DNA of 63,273 nucleotides from UBA11889 sp002313255 (GTDB lineage Bacteria > Pseudomonadota > Gammaproteobacteria > Pseudomonadales > Azotimanducaceae): assembly GCA_913045265.1 (NCBI GenBank), contig CAJWQX010000009.1, positions 1 to 63,273 on the forward strand, in the 5' to 3' direction. The position numbers were made by a program, and so were the translations under genes. This document shows positions 37,581 to 46,142 of the stretch, one piece after another. The number at the start of each line of letters is the position of its first letter. Position 1 is the stretch's first letter. The notes beneath the pieces are model-generated. The model did no database searches and was not told the DNA's origin. It saw only the letters and a program-made list of their open reading frames with translations.

Positions 37581-38390
37581 TCAGAGTCCGAGCACGTTCT
37601 CCATGCCAAAAAGACCCCTTTCTTTCATCGCGATCTTATTAGCAACAAATCGAACGGCCCGAATAGCGCCTGCCGCGAAGTTCGACCGACTTTGTGCTCG
37701 GTGTGTAATCTCGATGCGCTCACCCGTTCCTGCAAAGGTCACCGTATGTTCTCCGACAACATCTCCGCCACGGGCAGAATGAAATCCAATAGTTGGTTGC
37801 GCACGCTCACCGGTGTCGCCAACCCGTCCGTATATCGCGTCCTTTTCAAGATCGCGCCCGAGCGTCGTCGCGACAATTTCGCCCATCCGAACGGCGGTTC
37901 CCGACGGCGCATCAATCTTATGGCGATGGTGCATTTCGTATATTTCAATATCGACGGAATCACCCAGAATCTCGGCCGCGGTTTCGATCAAACGAAACGC
38001 AACGTTGACTCCAATACTCATATTGGGAGCCATCACAATGGGTATCGACCCGGCGGCAACCTGGATGTCGCGCAGTCCGGAGGCATCGAACCCAGTCGTC
38101 CCAATAACCATCCCGAAACTATCCGCGACACCCGCGTCAAGAAGTCCGAGCGTTGCTGCAGGAATACTAAAATCGACCAGCACGTCAAAAGTCGATCCAT
38201 GGGTATTCGTTACCACTGGAACACCGATTGCGCCAACCCCGGCAACCAACCCCGCGTCTTGCCCCAAAAATTCGGAATCCGAACGTTCAAGTGCTACCAC
38301 AAGCGATAGATCTTTTTCGTCGTCGATAGCTTGCGTCAACATCCGACCCATGCGCCCCGCGGCACCGTTAATTGCGACGTCAATCGACAT
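37581..38390 (-). CDS. dapB: 4-hydroxy-tetrahydrodipicolinate reductase
   Basis: NAD(P)H-dependent reductase of 269 aa in lysine and meso-diaminopimelate synthesis. Nucleotide-binding VAINGAAGRMGRML at the N-terminus and the signature EMHHRHKIDAPSGTA with the catalytic His/Lys region are intact. It lies 2 bp after dnaJ, the usual dnaK-dnaJ-dapB-carAB order. Confidence 0.97.
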   Translation of the reverse strand: MSIDVAINGAAGRMGRMLTQAIDDEKDLSLVVALERSDSEFLGQDAGLVAGVGAIGVPVVTNTHGSTFDVLVDFSIPAATLGLLDAGVADSFGMVIGTTGFDASGLRDIQVAAGSIPIVMAPNMSIGVNVAFRLIETAAEILGDSVDIEIYEMHHRHKIDAPSGTAVRMGEIVATTLGRDLEKDAIYGRVGDTGERAQPTIGFHSARGGDVVGEHTVTFAGTGERIEITHRAQSRSNFAAGAIRAVRFVANKIAMKERGLFGMENVLGL

Positions 38391-38392
38391 AC

Positions 38393-39529
38393 TCAGGTAC
38401 CCGTCATCCGCTCTACAAAATCGCGCACCGCCCGAAACCAGGACATCTCCTTCGGCGAATGCTCGCCTCCATCGTTAGCAAGGCTTTGGTGAAGCTCTTT
38501 CAATAGCGTCACTTGTTGTTCGGATAAGCGCACGGGGGTTTCAATGACTACCCGGCACAGTAGATCTCCAGTCGCACCACCACGAACGGGATGCACGCCC
38601 TTCCCACGCAATCGAAACAGTTTACCGGTCTGGGTTTCCGCAGGAACCCGAAGCTTCACTTTGCCGTCCAGCGTCGGAACCTCTAACTCGCCACCTAACG
38701 CCGCTTGGGTAAACGAGATAGGGACTTGGCAGTGCAAATGACTACCCTCACGTTCGAATATCGCGTGATCCCTAACATTTATCTGGACGTATAAATCACC
38801 AGCAGGTCCACCGTTTGGACCTGCCTCGCCTTCGCCAGAGAGTCGAATTCGATCATCATTGTCGACGCCCCGAGGCACTTCAACGCGGAGAGTCTTCTGC
38901 TGTTCCACACGACCACCGCCACCACACACCCGGCAAGGATCGGCAATCACTTTGCCGACACCACCACACCTTGGACACGTCTGCTGGACGGCGAAAAAAC
39001 CACGAGCAATTCTCACTTGACCCGCCCCTGAACATTCGGGACAAGTACTAGGCGCCGAACCCGGGGCCGCTCCCGAGCCTCCACAATCACCACACGCGGA
39101 CATCACCGATACTCGGATTTCCACGGAATCACCAGCCACCGCTTGTTCTAGATCGAGGTCTAGGAGATAGCGTAAGTCAGCACCCGTTTGCGCAGCCGTT
39201 CTTCCCCGCCTACCTTGAGCCCCACCAAAGATGTCGCCGAAGACATCGCCAAAAACATCGCCTAAATTCCCGTCAAATCCACCACCCATACCGCCGTTGC
39301 GCCCTTCGACGCCGGCATGACCAAACTGATCATAGGCTTGACGTTTTTCGGAGTCAGAAAGGACCTCGTACGCTTCCGATGCCTCCTTGAAACGAACATC
39401 GGCATCCTTAGCATCTGGATTTCGATCGGGATGATATTTCATTGCTAGACGGCGATACGCTTTCTTGATATCGCTATCGCCCGTGCCTCGGTCTACCCCA
39501 AGCACTTCGTAGTAATCGCGTTTAGCCAT
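38393..39529 (-). CDS. dnaJ: Chaperone DnaJ (Hsp40)
   Basis: DnaK co-chaperone of 378 aa, type A. The J domain has HPD (KYHPDRNPDAKD), then a Gly/Phe-rich region, four CxxCxGxG zinc repeats (CGDCGGSG, CPECSGAG, CPRCGGVG, CRVCGGGG) and the substrate-binding C-terminal domains. It follows dnaK by 63 bp without a clear terminator. Confidence 0.98.
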   Translation of the reverse strand: MAKRDYYEVLGVDRGTGDSDIKKAYRRLAMKYHPDRNPDAKDADVRFKEASEAYEVLSDSEKRQAYDQFGHAGVEGRNGGMGGGFDGNLGDVFGDVFGDIFGGAQGRRGRTAAQTGADLRYLLDLDLEQAVAGDSVEIRVSVMSACGDCGGSGAAPGSAPSTCPECSGAGQVRIARGFFAVQQTCPRCGGVGKVIADPCRVCGGGGRVEQQKTLRVEVPRGVDNDDRIRLSGEGEAGPNGGPAGDLYVQINVRDHAIFEREGSHLHCQVPISFTQAALGGELEVPTLDGKVKLRVPAETQTGKLFRLRGKGVHPVRGGATGDLLCRVVIETPVRLSEQQVTLLKELHQSLANDGGEHSPKEMSWFRAVRDFVERMTGT

Positions 39530-39592
39530 GATTCCCCTGACCGCGCCCAGCTGAGACCAGCGGCCCCCGAAGGTTGAAGACTACCCTTTCAA

Positions 39593-41515
39593 TTACTTTT
39601 CGTCGTCCTTAACTTCTTCGTACTCGGCATCGACAACATCGTCTGTTTCCGGCGAACCTGCGCCATCGTCATCACCTTCCGTTGCCGCGGCTGCCGTTTC
39701 ATTCGCATACATCTTTTGCGCTAGACCACTCGTAGCTTCGGACAACACTTGTATCGCCGCTTCGATCCGCTCTTTGTCATCGGTCTTACTGGCTTCGTCC
39801 AATGATGTCGCTGCAGATTCAATGGCCTCTTTCTCTTCGTCCGATACCTGATCCGCGGCATCAGTGAGCATCTTGCGCGCCGCGTGTGAAAGTCCGTTGG
39901 CCTGATTTCGCAAATTGACCAATTCCTCGAATTTCGCATCCTCTTCCGTATGTGCTTCAGCGTCCCTCACCATGTCATCGATCTCTTCATCGGAGAGGCC
40001 CCCCGACGCCTTGATGACAATCGATTGCTCTTTGCTCGTTGCCGTATCTTTGGCCGATACGTTCAGTATGCCGTTTGCATCTATATCGAAGCTGACTTCA
40101 ATCTGCGGTATGCCGCGAGGAGCTGGCGGAATGTCCGAAAGGTCGAATCTACCCAGGGACTTATTCTGGGCAACTTGTTTCCTTTCCCCTTGTAATACGT
40201 GGATCGTTACCGCAGTTTGATTGTCATCTGCGGTCGAGAAGATCTGTTGCTTCTTCCCGGGAATGGTGGTGTTTTTGTCGATGAGCGTGCTCATGACTCC
40301 TCCCAGCGTTTCGATACCCAACGATAACGGCGTTACATCAAGCAGCAGTACATCTTTGACGTCGCCGGATAGCACGGCTCCTTGGATTGCCGCTCCCATG
40401 GCAACGGCTTCATCCGGGTTGACGTCCTTTCTCGGTTCTTTCCCAAAATATCCACTGACTTTTTCTTGAACCAATGGCATACGGGTCTGTCCGCCGACCA
40501 AGATGACGTCATCAATATCCCCAACCCTCAAACCCGCATCGTCAATGGCCGTCCGGCAGGGTCCGATGGTCCTCTCGACTAGATTTTCGACCAACGCCTC
40601 CAATTTAGCCCTTGTGACTTTAACCACGAGGTGTTTCGGACCGGTGTTGTCCGCCGTGATGTACGGCAGATTGACCTCAGTTTCCTGACTGGTCGAAAGT
40701 TCGATCTTGGCTTTCTCCGCTGCTTCTTTTAGTCGTTGTAAAGCTAACGGATCACTATGCAGGTCTATCCCATTTTGTTCTTTAAATTCATCGGCTAGGT
40801 AGTCGATCAACGTAAGGTCGAAATCTTCGCCTCCCAGGAACGTGTCGCCGTTCGTTGAAAGCACTTCAAACTGAGTTTCACCGTCAATTTCGGCAATCTC
40901 TATCACCGAAACATCAAACGTCCCGCCGCCAAGATCGTATACCGCGATCTTCGAATCCCCACGCCGCTTATCCATCCCATATGCGAGTGCAGCCGCGGTT
41001 GGTTCATTAATGATTCGGCGAACTTCAAGCCCGGCAATCTTGCCGGCGTCTTTGGTGGCCTGTCGTTGTGAATCATTGAAGTATGCCGGCACGGTGATCA
41101 CCGCTTCGGAGACCGAATCACCCAGAAAATCTTCAGCAGTCTTTTTCATTTTCTTGAGAACTTCCGCGGACACCTGCGGCGGCGCAAGTTGTTCGTCTTT
41201 CGCCTGCACCCAAGCATCACCATTGCTTGCTTTAACAATTTGATAAGGGACCATCTTGATGTCCCGCTGCACCACTTCGTCGTCGAACTTGCGTCCGATC
41301 AACCGTTTAACAGCAAACAACGTGTGGTCGGGGTTGGTCACGGCCTGTCGTTTCGCACTTTGTCCAACGAGCACTTCTCCTTTATCCGAATACGCCACAG
41401 TAGACGGCGTGGTCCGGTCCCCTTCGACATTCTCGATCACTCGGGCATCGGTGCCATCTACTACGGCTACGCACGAATTTGTCGTCCCGAGGTCGATTCC
41501 TATAATTTTTGCCAT
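39593..41515 (-). CDS. dnaK: Chaperone DnaK (Hsp70)
   Basis: A 640-aa ATP-dependent chaperone. It has IGIDLGTTNSCVAVVDG at the N-terminus, VYDLGGGTFDVSVIE in the nucleotide-binding domain and the DVTPLSLGIET substrate-binding segment. It ends with a disordered acidic tail (EYEEVKDDEK). A sigma-32-like promoter sits between it and grpE. Confidence 0.99.
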   Translation of the reverse strand: MAKIIGIDLGTTNSCVAVVDGTDARVIENVEGDRTTPSTVAYSDKGEVLVGQSAKRQAVTNPDHTLFAVKRLIGRKFDDEVVQRDIKMVPYQIVKASNGDAWVQAKDEQLAPPQVSAEVLKKMKKTAEDFLGDSVSEAVITVPAYFNDSQRQATKDAGKIAGLEVRRIINEPTAAALAYGMDKRRGDSKIAVYDLGGGTFDVSVIEIAEIDGETQFEVLSTNGDTFLGGEDFDLTLIDYLADEFKEQNGIDLHSDPLALQRLKEAAEKAKIELSTSQETEVNLPYITADNTGPKHLVVKVTRAKLEALVENLVERTIGPCRTAIDDAGLRVGDIDDVILVGGQTRMPLVQEKVSGYFGKEPRKDVNPDEAVAMGAAIQGAVLSGDVKDVLLLDVTPLSLGIETLGGVMSTLIDKNTTIPGKKQQIFSTADDNQTAVTIHVLQGERKQVAQNKSLGRFDLSDIPPAPRGIPQIEVSFDIDANGILNVSAKDTATSKEQSIVIKASGGLSDEEIDDMVRDAEAHTEEDAKFEELVNLRNQANGLSHAARKMLTDAADQVSDEEKEAIESAATSLDEASKTDDKERIEAAIQVLSEATSGLAQKMYANETAAAATEGDDDGAGSPETDDVVDAEYEEVKDDEK

Positions 41516-41576
41516 GTTTAACCTATTACTGGCGCCGCTTTCTCAGCATAACGCTCACGCTTTCTATCAACCTGAC

Positions 41577-41607
41577 ATATTGGGTCCAATTCCCGAAGTT
41601 TCAAGGG
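41577..41607 (-). promoter_or_regulatory. Sigma-32 (RpoH) type heat-shock promoter for dnaK
   Basis: The minus strand reads CCCTTGAAA, 14 bases, CCCAATAT, close to the RpoH consensus CTTGAAA-N11-15-CCCATNT. It begins just after the grpE stop and lies about 60 bases upstream of the dnaK ATG. It would give dnaK-dnaJ heat induction independent of the hrcA-grpE message. Confidence 0.65.
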
Positions 41608-41608
41608 C

Positions 41609-42271
41609 TCAGAGTGCCGTTTTTGGCTCCGACATGCCTTTCGCCACCAACACACGGGCCGGACGCACAAGCCGGTTATTGAGTGTGTAACCCTTTTGAA
41701 CGACTTCCAGGACGGATCCGGGTTCTGCGTCCGGGTTTTCGAGCACACTCATCGCTTCGTGATACTCGGGATCAAACGGTTCGCCAGTCGGATCGATCGA
41801 CTTTATTCCAGCTTTCTCCAGCACATCGATAAAAAGGCGGAATGAAAGTTCAACACCTTCTAGCGTGGCATGAACTGACCCGTCACTTTCTTGGTCATCA
41901 TCCGCAGCCGTCTCCACCGCTTTTTCAAAGCTATCGAGCACGGGTAAAAGCTTCTCGGTCAAACTCTCGAGTGCATATTTATGCGCGTTCTCAACTGCCT
42001 TATCGGCACGTTTCCGGATGTTGTCGGCCTCCGCCACAGCTCTTAAGGCTCGATCTTCTGCATCGGCCAACTGTTCCCGAACCTCTTCGAGCGCTATCTC
42101 TGGCGAAGTCTCTGCAGATTCATCTGCGGTAGCTTCGTCGTCGAGTTCACAAGTTTTGACCTCGTCGGACGATGCGTTGGGATCTACCGCAGAGTCCGAA
42201 GGGTTTTCGTCGGATTGTGAAACCGGAGAATCTTCACCGGACCCTACGTTTGAGTCTTTTTCTTCTGCCAT
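41609..42271 (-). CDS. grpE: Nucleotide exchange factor GrpE
   Basis: Exchange factor of DnaK, 220 aa. An acidic, Ser-rich N-terminal tail of about 70 residues precedes a long coiled coil (EVREQLADAEDRALRAVAEA) and the beta domain that contacts DnaK (YTLNNRLVRPARVLVAKG). It lies 54 bp downstream of hrcA. Confidence 0.97.
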   Translation of the reverse strand: MAEEKDSNVGSGEDSPVSQSDENPSDSAVDPNASSDEVKTCELDDEATADESAETSPEIALEEVREQLADAEDRALRAVAEADNIRKRADKAVENAHKYALESLTEKLLPVLDSFEKAVETAADDDQESDGSVHATLEGVELSFRLFIDVLEKAGIKSIDPTGEPFDPEYHEAMSVLENPDAEPGSVLEVVQKGYTLNNRLVRPARVLVAKGMSEPKTAL

Positions 42272-42325
42272 ACCCGTCTTTTCACCGTTATCGAAAACGT
42301 CATATGCGGTCGACTGACCGAAAAA

Positions 42326-43402
42326 TCAATGCCTTCCGTAATCCAGTGCAGAGCCTAAAAGACGAGCGGTCAAGTCCACCAATGGAATCACCTTTTGATA
42401 GGACATCCGGGTGGGTCCGATCACGCCAAGCACTCCGGCAATCTCGCCGTTCACCTCATATGGCGCCGTTATAAGACTGTATTCATCGAGCGGCCGATAG
42501 CCAGACTCCTCTCCGATGAACAGCTGGACACCATCTGTCTCCAAACAACGATCCAGCAAATGCACGATCGCGTTCTTCTCTTTGAAGGCATCGAGTAAGC
42601 CCTGAACTTCCTCTGAAGAACTGAGAAAACTCATCAAATTGCGTTCACCAGATACCACGTAATCGTGTTCGTCGTCTCGTACGAAGGTTTTCGACGCCAT
42701 ATCGAGCGCCGTCTGCATGAGTTCATCCACCCGCTGCTTATCATCGCTCATGCTTTCTAGAACGCCGTTACGAATGGACATCAGCGAACGGCCACCAAAC
42801 TGACGATTGATAAAGTTCGCGGCTTGAGTCAATTCAACATCCGAATACTCGCGGTCAGTATCTACTACGCGGTTCTGCACTTCCCGCTCATTTACCACCA
42901 AGATCGCCAACACTCTATTGCCTGAGAGCGGCAGAAACTCGACCTGCCTAAGTTCGACCTGCTCGGGACGCGGCATCGTGACTAAGCCGGCGAGGTGCGA
43001 AACTTGGGAAAGGATATTTGATGCCGATTCCACAAGTTCGTTTGGAGACATGCGTGTATTGAGTCGTTCTCGTAGGTACTGCACCGATGCCGCTTCGAGT
43101 GGCTGTACCGAAATCAGGCTATCAACAAACAATCGAAGCCCTCGGTGCGTCGGCACCTTTCCAGCAGAAGTGTGTGGAGAGCGGACCAGTCCGCGCATTT
43201 CAAGGTCCGACATGATATTGCGTACGGTCGCCGGACTGACCGCGATCTCGGTCGTTTCCGACAACGTCTTTGAACCAACCGGCGTGCCTTGTTCAAGATA
43301 TTCTTCTACAAGAAGTTTAAAAAGATGTTGCTCGCGATCCGCAATCGCGAACGTGTCCCGGGTTCCATCGTTCAATCGTTGGTGTTTTTCTGCACGTGTC
43401 AT
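42326..43402 (-). CDS. hrcA: Heat-inducible transcription repressor HrcA
   Basis: A 358-aa repressor that in other bacteria binds CIRCE inverted repeats upstream of chaperone genes. Winged-helix N-terminus: VGSKTLSETTEIAVSPATVRN, then MRGLVRSPHTSAGKVPTHRG. The C-terminal GAF-like domain has IGEES and GVLGVIGPTRMSYQKVIPLVD. I find no TTAGCACTC-type CIRCE in front of hrcA, grpE or dnaK, so its operator here may differ or lie at groESL outside the window. Confidence 0.96.
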   Translation of the reverse strand: MTRAEKHQRLNDGTRDTFAIADREQHLFKLLVEEYLEQGTPVGSKTLSETTEIAVSPATVRNIMSDLEMRGLVRSPHTSAGKVPTHRGLRLFVDSLISVQPLEAASVQYLRERLNTRMSPNELVESASNILSQVSHLAGLVTMPRPEQVELRQVEFLPLSGNRVLAILVVNEREVQNRVVDTDREYSDVELTQAANFINRQFGGRSLMSIRNGVLESMSDDKQRVDELMQTALDMASKTFVRDDEHDYVVSGERNLMSFLSSSEEVQGLLDAFKEKNAIVHLLDRCLETDGVQLFIGEESGYRPLDEYSLITAPYEVNGEIAGVLGVIGPTRMSYQKVIPLVDLTARLLGSALDYGRH

Positions 43403-43474
43403 GACTACCGAAGATTAATGTAAATCCAAGGGAACGTCGGCTACTCTAGCACAGTAGAAACTGCCGATTGCGAC

Positions 43475-45124
43475 GTGCTGACGCAACTCAACATCCACAA
43501 CTTTGTCCTAGTCGAAAATCTAGAGATCAGCTTCGATTCGGGCATGACGGTGTTAACGGGCGAATCGGGCGCGGGCAAATCGATCCTACTCGGAGCCCTC
43601 GATTTGGTCTTAGGAGCGCGGTCGACAAAGCGGGTCATCCGCGCAGGTACTGAACGCTGCGAGGTTAGCGCGGAATTTTCCATCGAAGGTAATGAGATCG
43701 CGCAGTCGTATCTAGCTCAACTCGATCTCCTCGATGCCATTGCGCCCCAACGTTGCCTCGTTCGGAGGGTGGTGCGAGGGGATGGACGGTCCCAAGCGTA
43801 CATCAACACCTCACCCGTGAATCTGAGTGTCCTTGCGGAATTCTGTTCTCCATTAATTGAAATACACGGTCAGCATCAGCACCAGCGCTTACTTGATCGG
43901 CGCACACAGCTGGCCTGGCTTGACGATTACGGCGCCAACAATACGATTCGAGAAACCGTCAGCAACGCCTTTTCACTTTGGCGTACCGCTAAGGCGGAAC
44001 TGGAAACCCTTCAGCTAAACACCCAAACAATAACGGAACGTTCGGATTTACTTCAATACCAAATCGGGGAACTCAAATCTCTCGGACTCAGCGAAGGTGA
44101 GGTCGAGCAGCTCGATGCCTCCTACAAGCGTCTCGTACAGGCCAAAGATATTAGATTACGGATCTCCAAAATCGACGAATCCATCCGAGACTGCCTGTTG
44201 CCCGACACCGGTCAGTGGAACCGCGATCTACACGAAATTGACGATGACCACAAAGCCCTAGTAACTGCCCGCGAACTCCTTAATTCATCGGAAATCCAGT
44301 TGCTCGAAGCACAAAACGAATTGCGCGTATATTCAGAAACACTAGAGATCGACGAGCAAGGGCTCGCCGATCTAGAACAGCGCCTCATGGCTATCCATGA
44401 TGTGTCGCGCAAACACCGTGTTAAAGCAAACGAATTGGAGACTCGTCAAAAAGAATTGGAGGTCGAACTCGGCGCATTATCCGTCAATCAGCAGCGGTTA
44501 AATACTCTCTCGCAGGAAGTGGTCGATCACGAAAAAATGTTTCGGAAACGGGCTTCGATACTTTCCTCCGCCCGAAGGAAACACGCCGTCCCGTTCCAAC
44601 GGGACGTTTGCGGTACCCTCGATACACTTAGCCTGCCCGGAGTCCGCCTTACCCTTGACTTTGTCGACGCGGAATCCGATGCCGGACTCGAAACCGTCGA
44701 GTATTTAGTGGCGACCAATCACCCAAACCCACCCGGCCGGCTCCGGGACATCGCCTCCGGAGGCGAACTCGCCCGTATCAGTTTGGCGATACAGGTGGTG
44801 GCGGCCCAGCGTTCCCAACTGCCATGCTTGATCCTTGACGAAGCCGACATCGGCGTTGGCGGTACGACCGCCGATGTCGTAGGCAGGATGCTGCAAAAAC
44901 TCGCATCACATACCCAGGTTGTTTGTGTAACTCACGCTCCCCAAGTAGCAGCGCTGGCCAACGCCCATATGAAGGTCGAAAAATCGAAGCATCAAGACAC
45001 TTCCATTGAAATGCTCTCGGACGCCGGGCGCGTCGACGAGCTCGCCCGCATGTTGGGCGGTCGAAAAATTACCGACGAAACAAAAGATTTTGCAAGAACG
45101 TTGCTTGCCGACGCGCGCAACTAA
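43475..45124 (+). CDS. recN: DNA repair protein RecN
   Basis: SMC-like ATPase of 549 aa acting in double-strand break repair. Walker A is in LTGESGAGKSILLGALDL, a long coiled-coil middle follows, then the ABC signature region ASGGELARISLAIQ and Walker B LPCLILDEADIGVGG. Starts GTG 43475. Divergent from hrcA. The canonical gammaproteobacterial LexA box is not seen upstream, although an imperfect inverted repeat (CTACT-N7-AGTAG, 43441-43457) lies 18 bases before the start. Confidence 0.97.
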   Translation: MLTQLNIHNFVLVENLEISFDSGMTVLTGESGAGKSILLGALDLVLGARSTKRVIRAGTERCEVSAEFSIEGNEIAQSYLAQLDLLDAIAPQRCLVRRVVRGDGRSQAYINTSPVNLSVLAEFCSPLIEIHGQHQHQRLLDRRTQLAWLDDYGANNTIRETVSNAFSLWRTAKAELETLQLNTQTITERSDLLQYQIGELKSLGLSEGEVEQLDASYKRLVQAKDIRLRISKIDESIRDCLLPDTGQWNRDLHEIDDDHKALVTARELLNSSEIQLLEAQNELRVYSETLEIDEQGLADLEQRLMAIHDVSRKHRVKANELETRQKELEVELGALSVNQQRLNTLSQEVVDHEKMFRKRASILSSARRKHAVPFQRDVCGTLDTLSLPGVRLTLDFVDAESDAGLETVEYLVATNHPNPPGRLRDIASGGELARISLAIQVVAAQRSQLPCLILDEADIGVGGTTADVVGRMLQKLASHTQVVCVTHAPQVAALANAHMKVEKSKHQDTSIEMLSDAGRVDELARMLGGRKITDETKDFARTLLADARN

Positions 45125-45226
45125 TCGTTCGGGCTTGTCCATCTACTCGAACTAAACTAAATCGATTCGGTCTTTAACCTTGTCCTTTGATGCATTAACG
45201 TTCGCGCTAATTCGTCGAAACAGTCC

Positions 45227-45595
45227 GTGGATATGTTCCTGAAACGCTTTTATTGGCTCGTGTTCGTTTGCGCGATTGTCGGTTGCTCGATCTCGATGCC
45301 ACGTGTCCACAAGGTCGCTGTCCAGCAGGGCAACATCCTCAACCAGTCGATGATCGACAAACTGAAACCGGGTATGACCCGCACCCAGGTAGCCTACGTT
45401 ATGGGCCGACCGGTGATGATTAATACCTTCGATCCCGATCGTTGGGACTATGTCTTTACGATAGAAGTGCCGGGTCAATTCACCGAATCCACGCGCATGT
45501 CGCTATTTTTTGAAAACGACGTCTTGACCCACTTCAGCGGCGACATGGCGCCCTCCACAGCAAAGTCTGGCGATAGCACGACCGGCACGGAATGA
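45227..45595 (+). CDS. bamE: Outer membrane assembly lipoprotein BamE (SmpA/OmlA)
   Basis: Outer-membrane lipoprotein of 122 aa, part of the BAM complex that inserts beta-barrel proteins. An N-terminal signal ends in a lipobox with Cys20 (CAIVGC). The mature part carries the BamE pattern NILNQSMIDKLKPGMTRTQV and PDRWDYVFTI. Pseudomonads have fur between recN and this gene; here only 102 bp separate them. Confidence 0.94.
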   Translation: MDMFLKRFYWLVFVCAIVGCSISMPRVHKVAVQQGNILNQSMIDKLKPGMTRTQVAYVMGRPVMINTFDPDRWDYVFTIEVPGQFTESTRMSLFFENDVLTHFSGDMAPSTAKSGDSTTGTE

Positions 45596-45683
45596 GCTTC
45601 GTTGTTGGTGTCGGTGAACATTTACCGCAAGTAACCCAGTTTTCCTATCGTTCCCATGATTTTTTAGAGGACGCGGCTCCGAT

Positions 45684-46127
45684 CTAATTCGAGTCTTCGT
45701 CCGTTAACACGTCACGGGCACGTTTGGAAAAAGAATCCACCAATCCGTCGATAATCTTCGCGAAGAATGGCCCTAGCAAACTATCAATCATTGGACTTTT
45801 TAGTCGAAACGATACTTCTAGGCCTACGCGGCAACCGACCCCAAGGTCTGTAAAGCTCCACCGCCCATTGAAACTCTCAAAGGGTCCACTCACCAAAGAA
45901 AGGACAATGATTCCGCTCTCACTTTGATCATTACGGGTCACTAAACTTTCGGTAAATCCTCTTCCCGAAAGCTCGAGGCGAGCGACCACGAAATCATTGC
46001 CCTCGTCAATAACGCTGGAACTTTTGCACCCCGGGACAAACTCACTGTAGCAATCAACATCGTTAACGAGCGCCTGCAACGCTTTTGCGCTGTACGGCAG
46101 TAACACACTGCGTTCGACCGTCCTCAA
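45684..46127 (-). CDS. ratA: RatA-type START-domain protein (ribosome association toxin / coenzyme Q-binding-like)
   Basis: Polyketide cyclase/START-fold protein of 147 aa. Start VERSVLLPYSAKALQALVNDV and FVPGCKSSSVIDEG are typical of RatA/Coq10-like proteins. E. coli RatA inhibits 70S assembly; COQ10 relatives bind ubiquinone, and sequence alone does not decide between them. The usual ratB/rnfH neighbour is missing, and the gene is separated from smpB by a transporter gene on the same strand. Confidence 0.9.
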   Translation of the reverse strand: MRTVERSVLLPYSAKALQALVNDVDCYSEFVPGCKSSSVIDEGNDFVVARLELSGRGFTESLVTRNDQSESGIIVLSLVSGPFESFNGRWSFTDLGVGCRVGLEVSFRLKSPMIDSLLGPFFAKIIDGLVDSFSKRARDVLTDEDSN

Positions 46128-46142
46128 CTGGCAGGGGGTCGA

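Noticed and set aside
37155..38309. 384-codon open frame on the plus strand
   Set aside because: It is antisense to carA and dapB, both of which are clear full-length genes. Its translation is rich in Arg, His and Ser with no recognisable domain.
43441..43457. Inverted repeat CTACT-N7-AGTAG as a LexA site for recN
   Set aside because: It does not match the gammaproteobacterial box CTGT-N8-ACAG, and only five bases per arm agree. It may be chance.
42272..43474. CIRCE operator for HrcA
   Set aside because: Looked for TTAGCACTC-N9-GAGTGCTAA upstream of hrcA and grpE; none with acceptable match.
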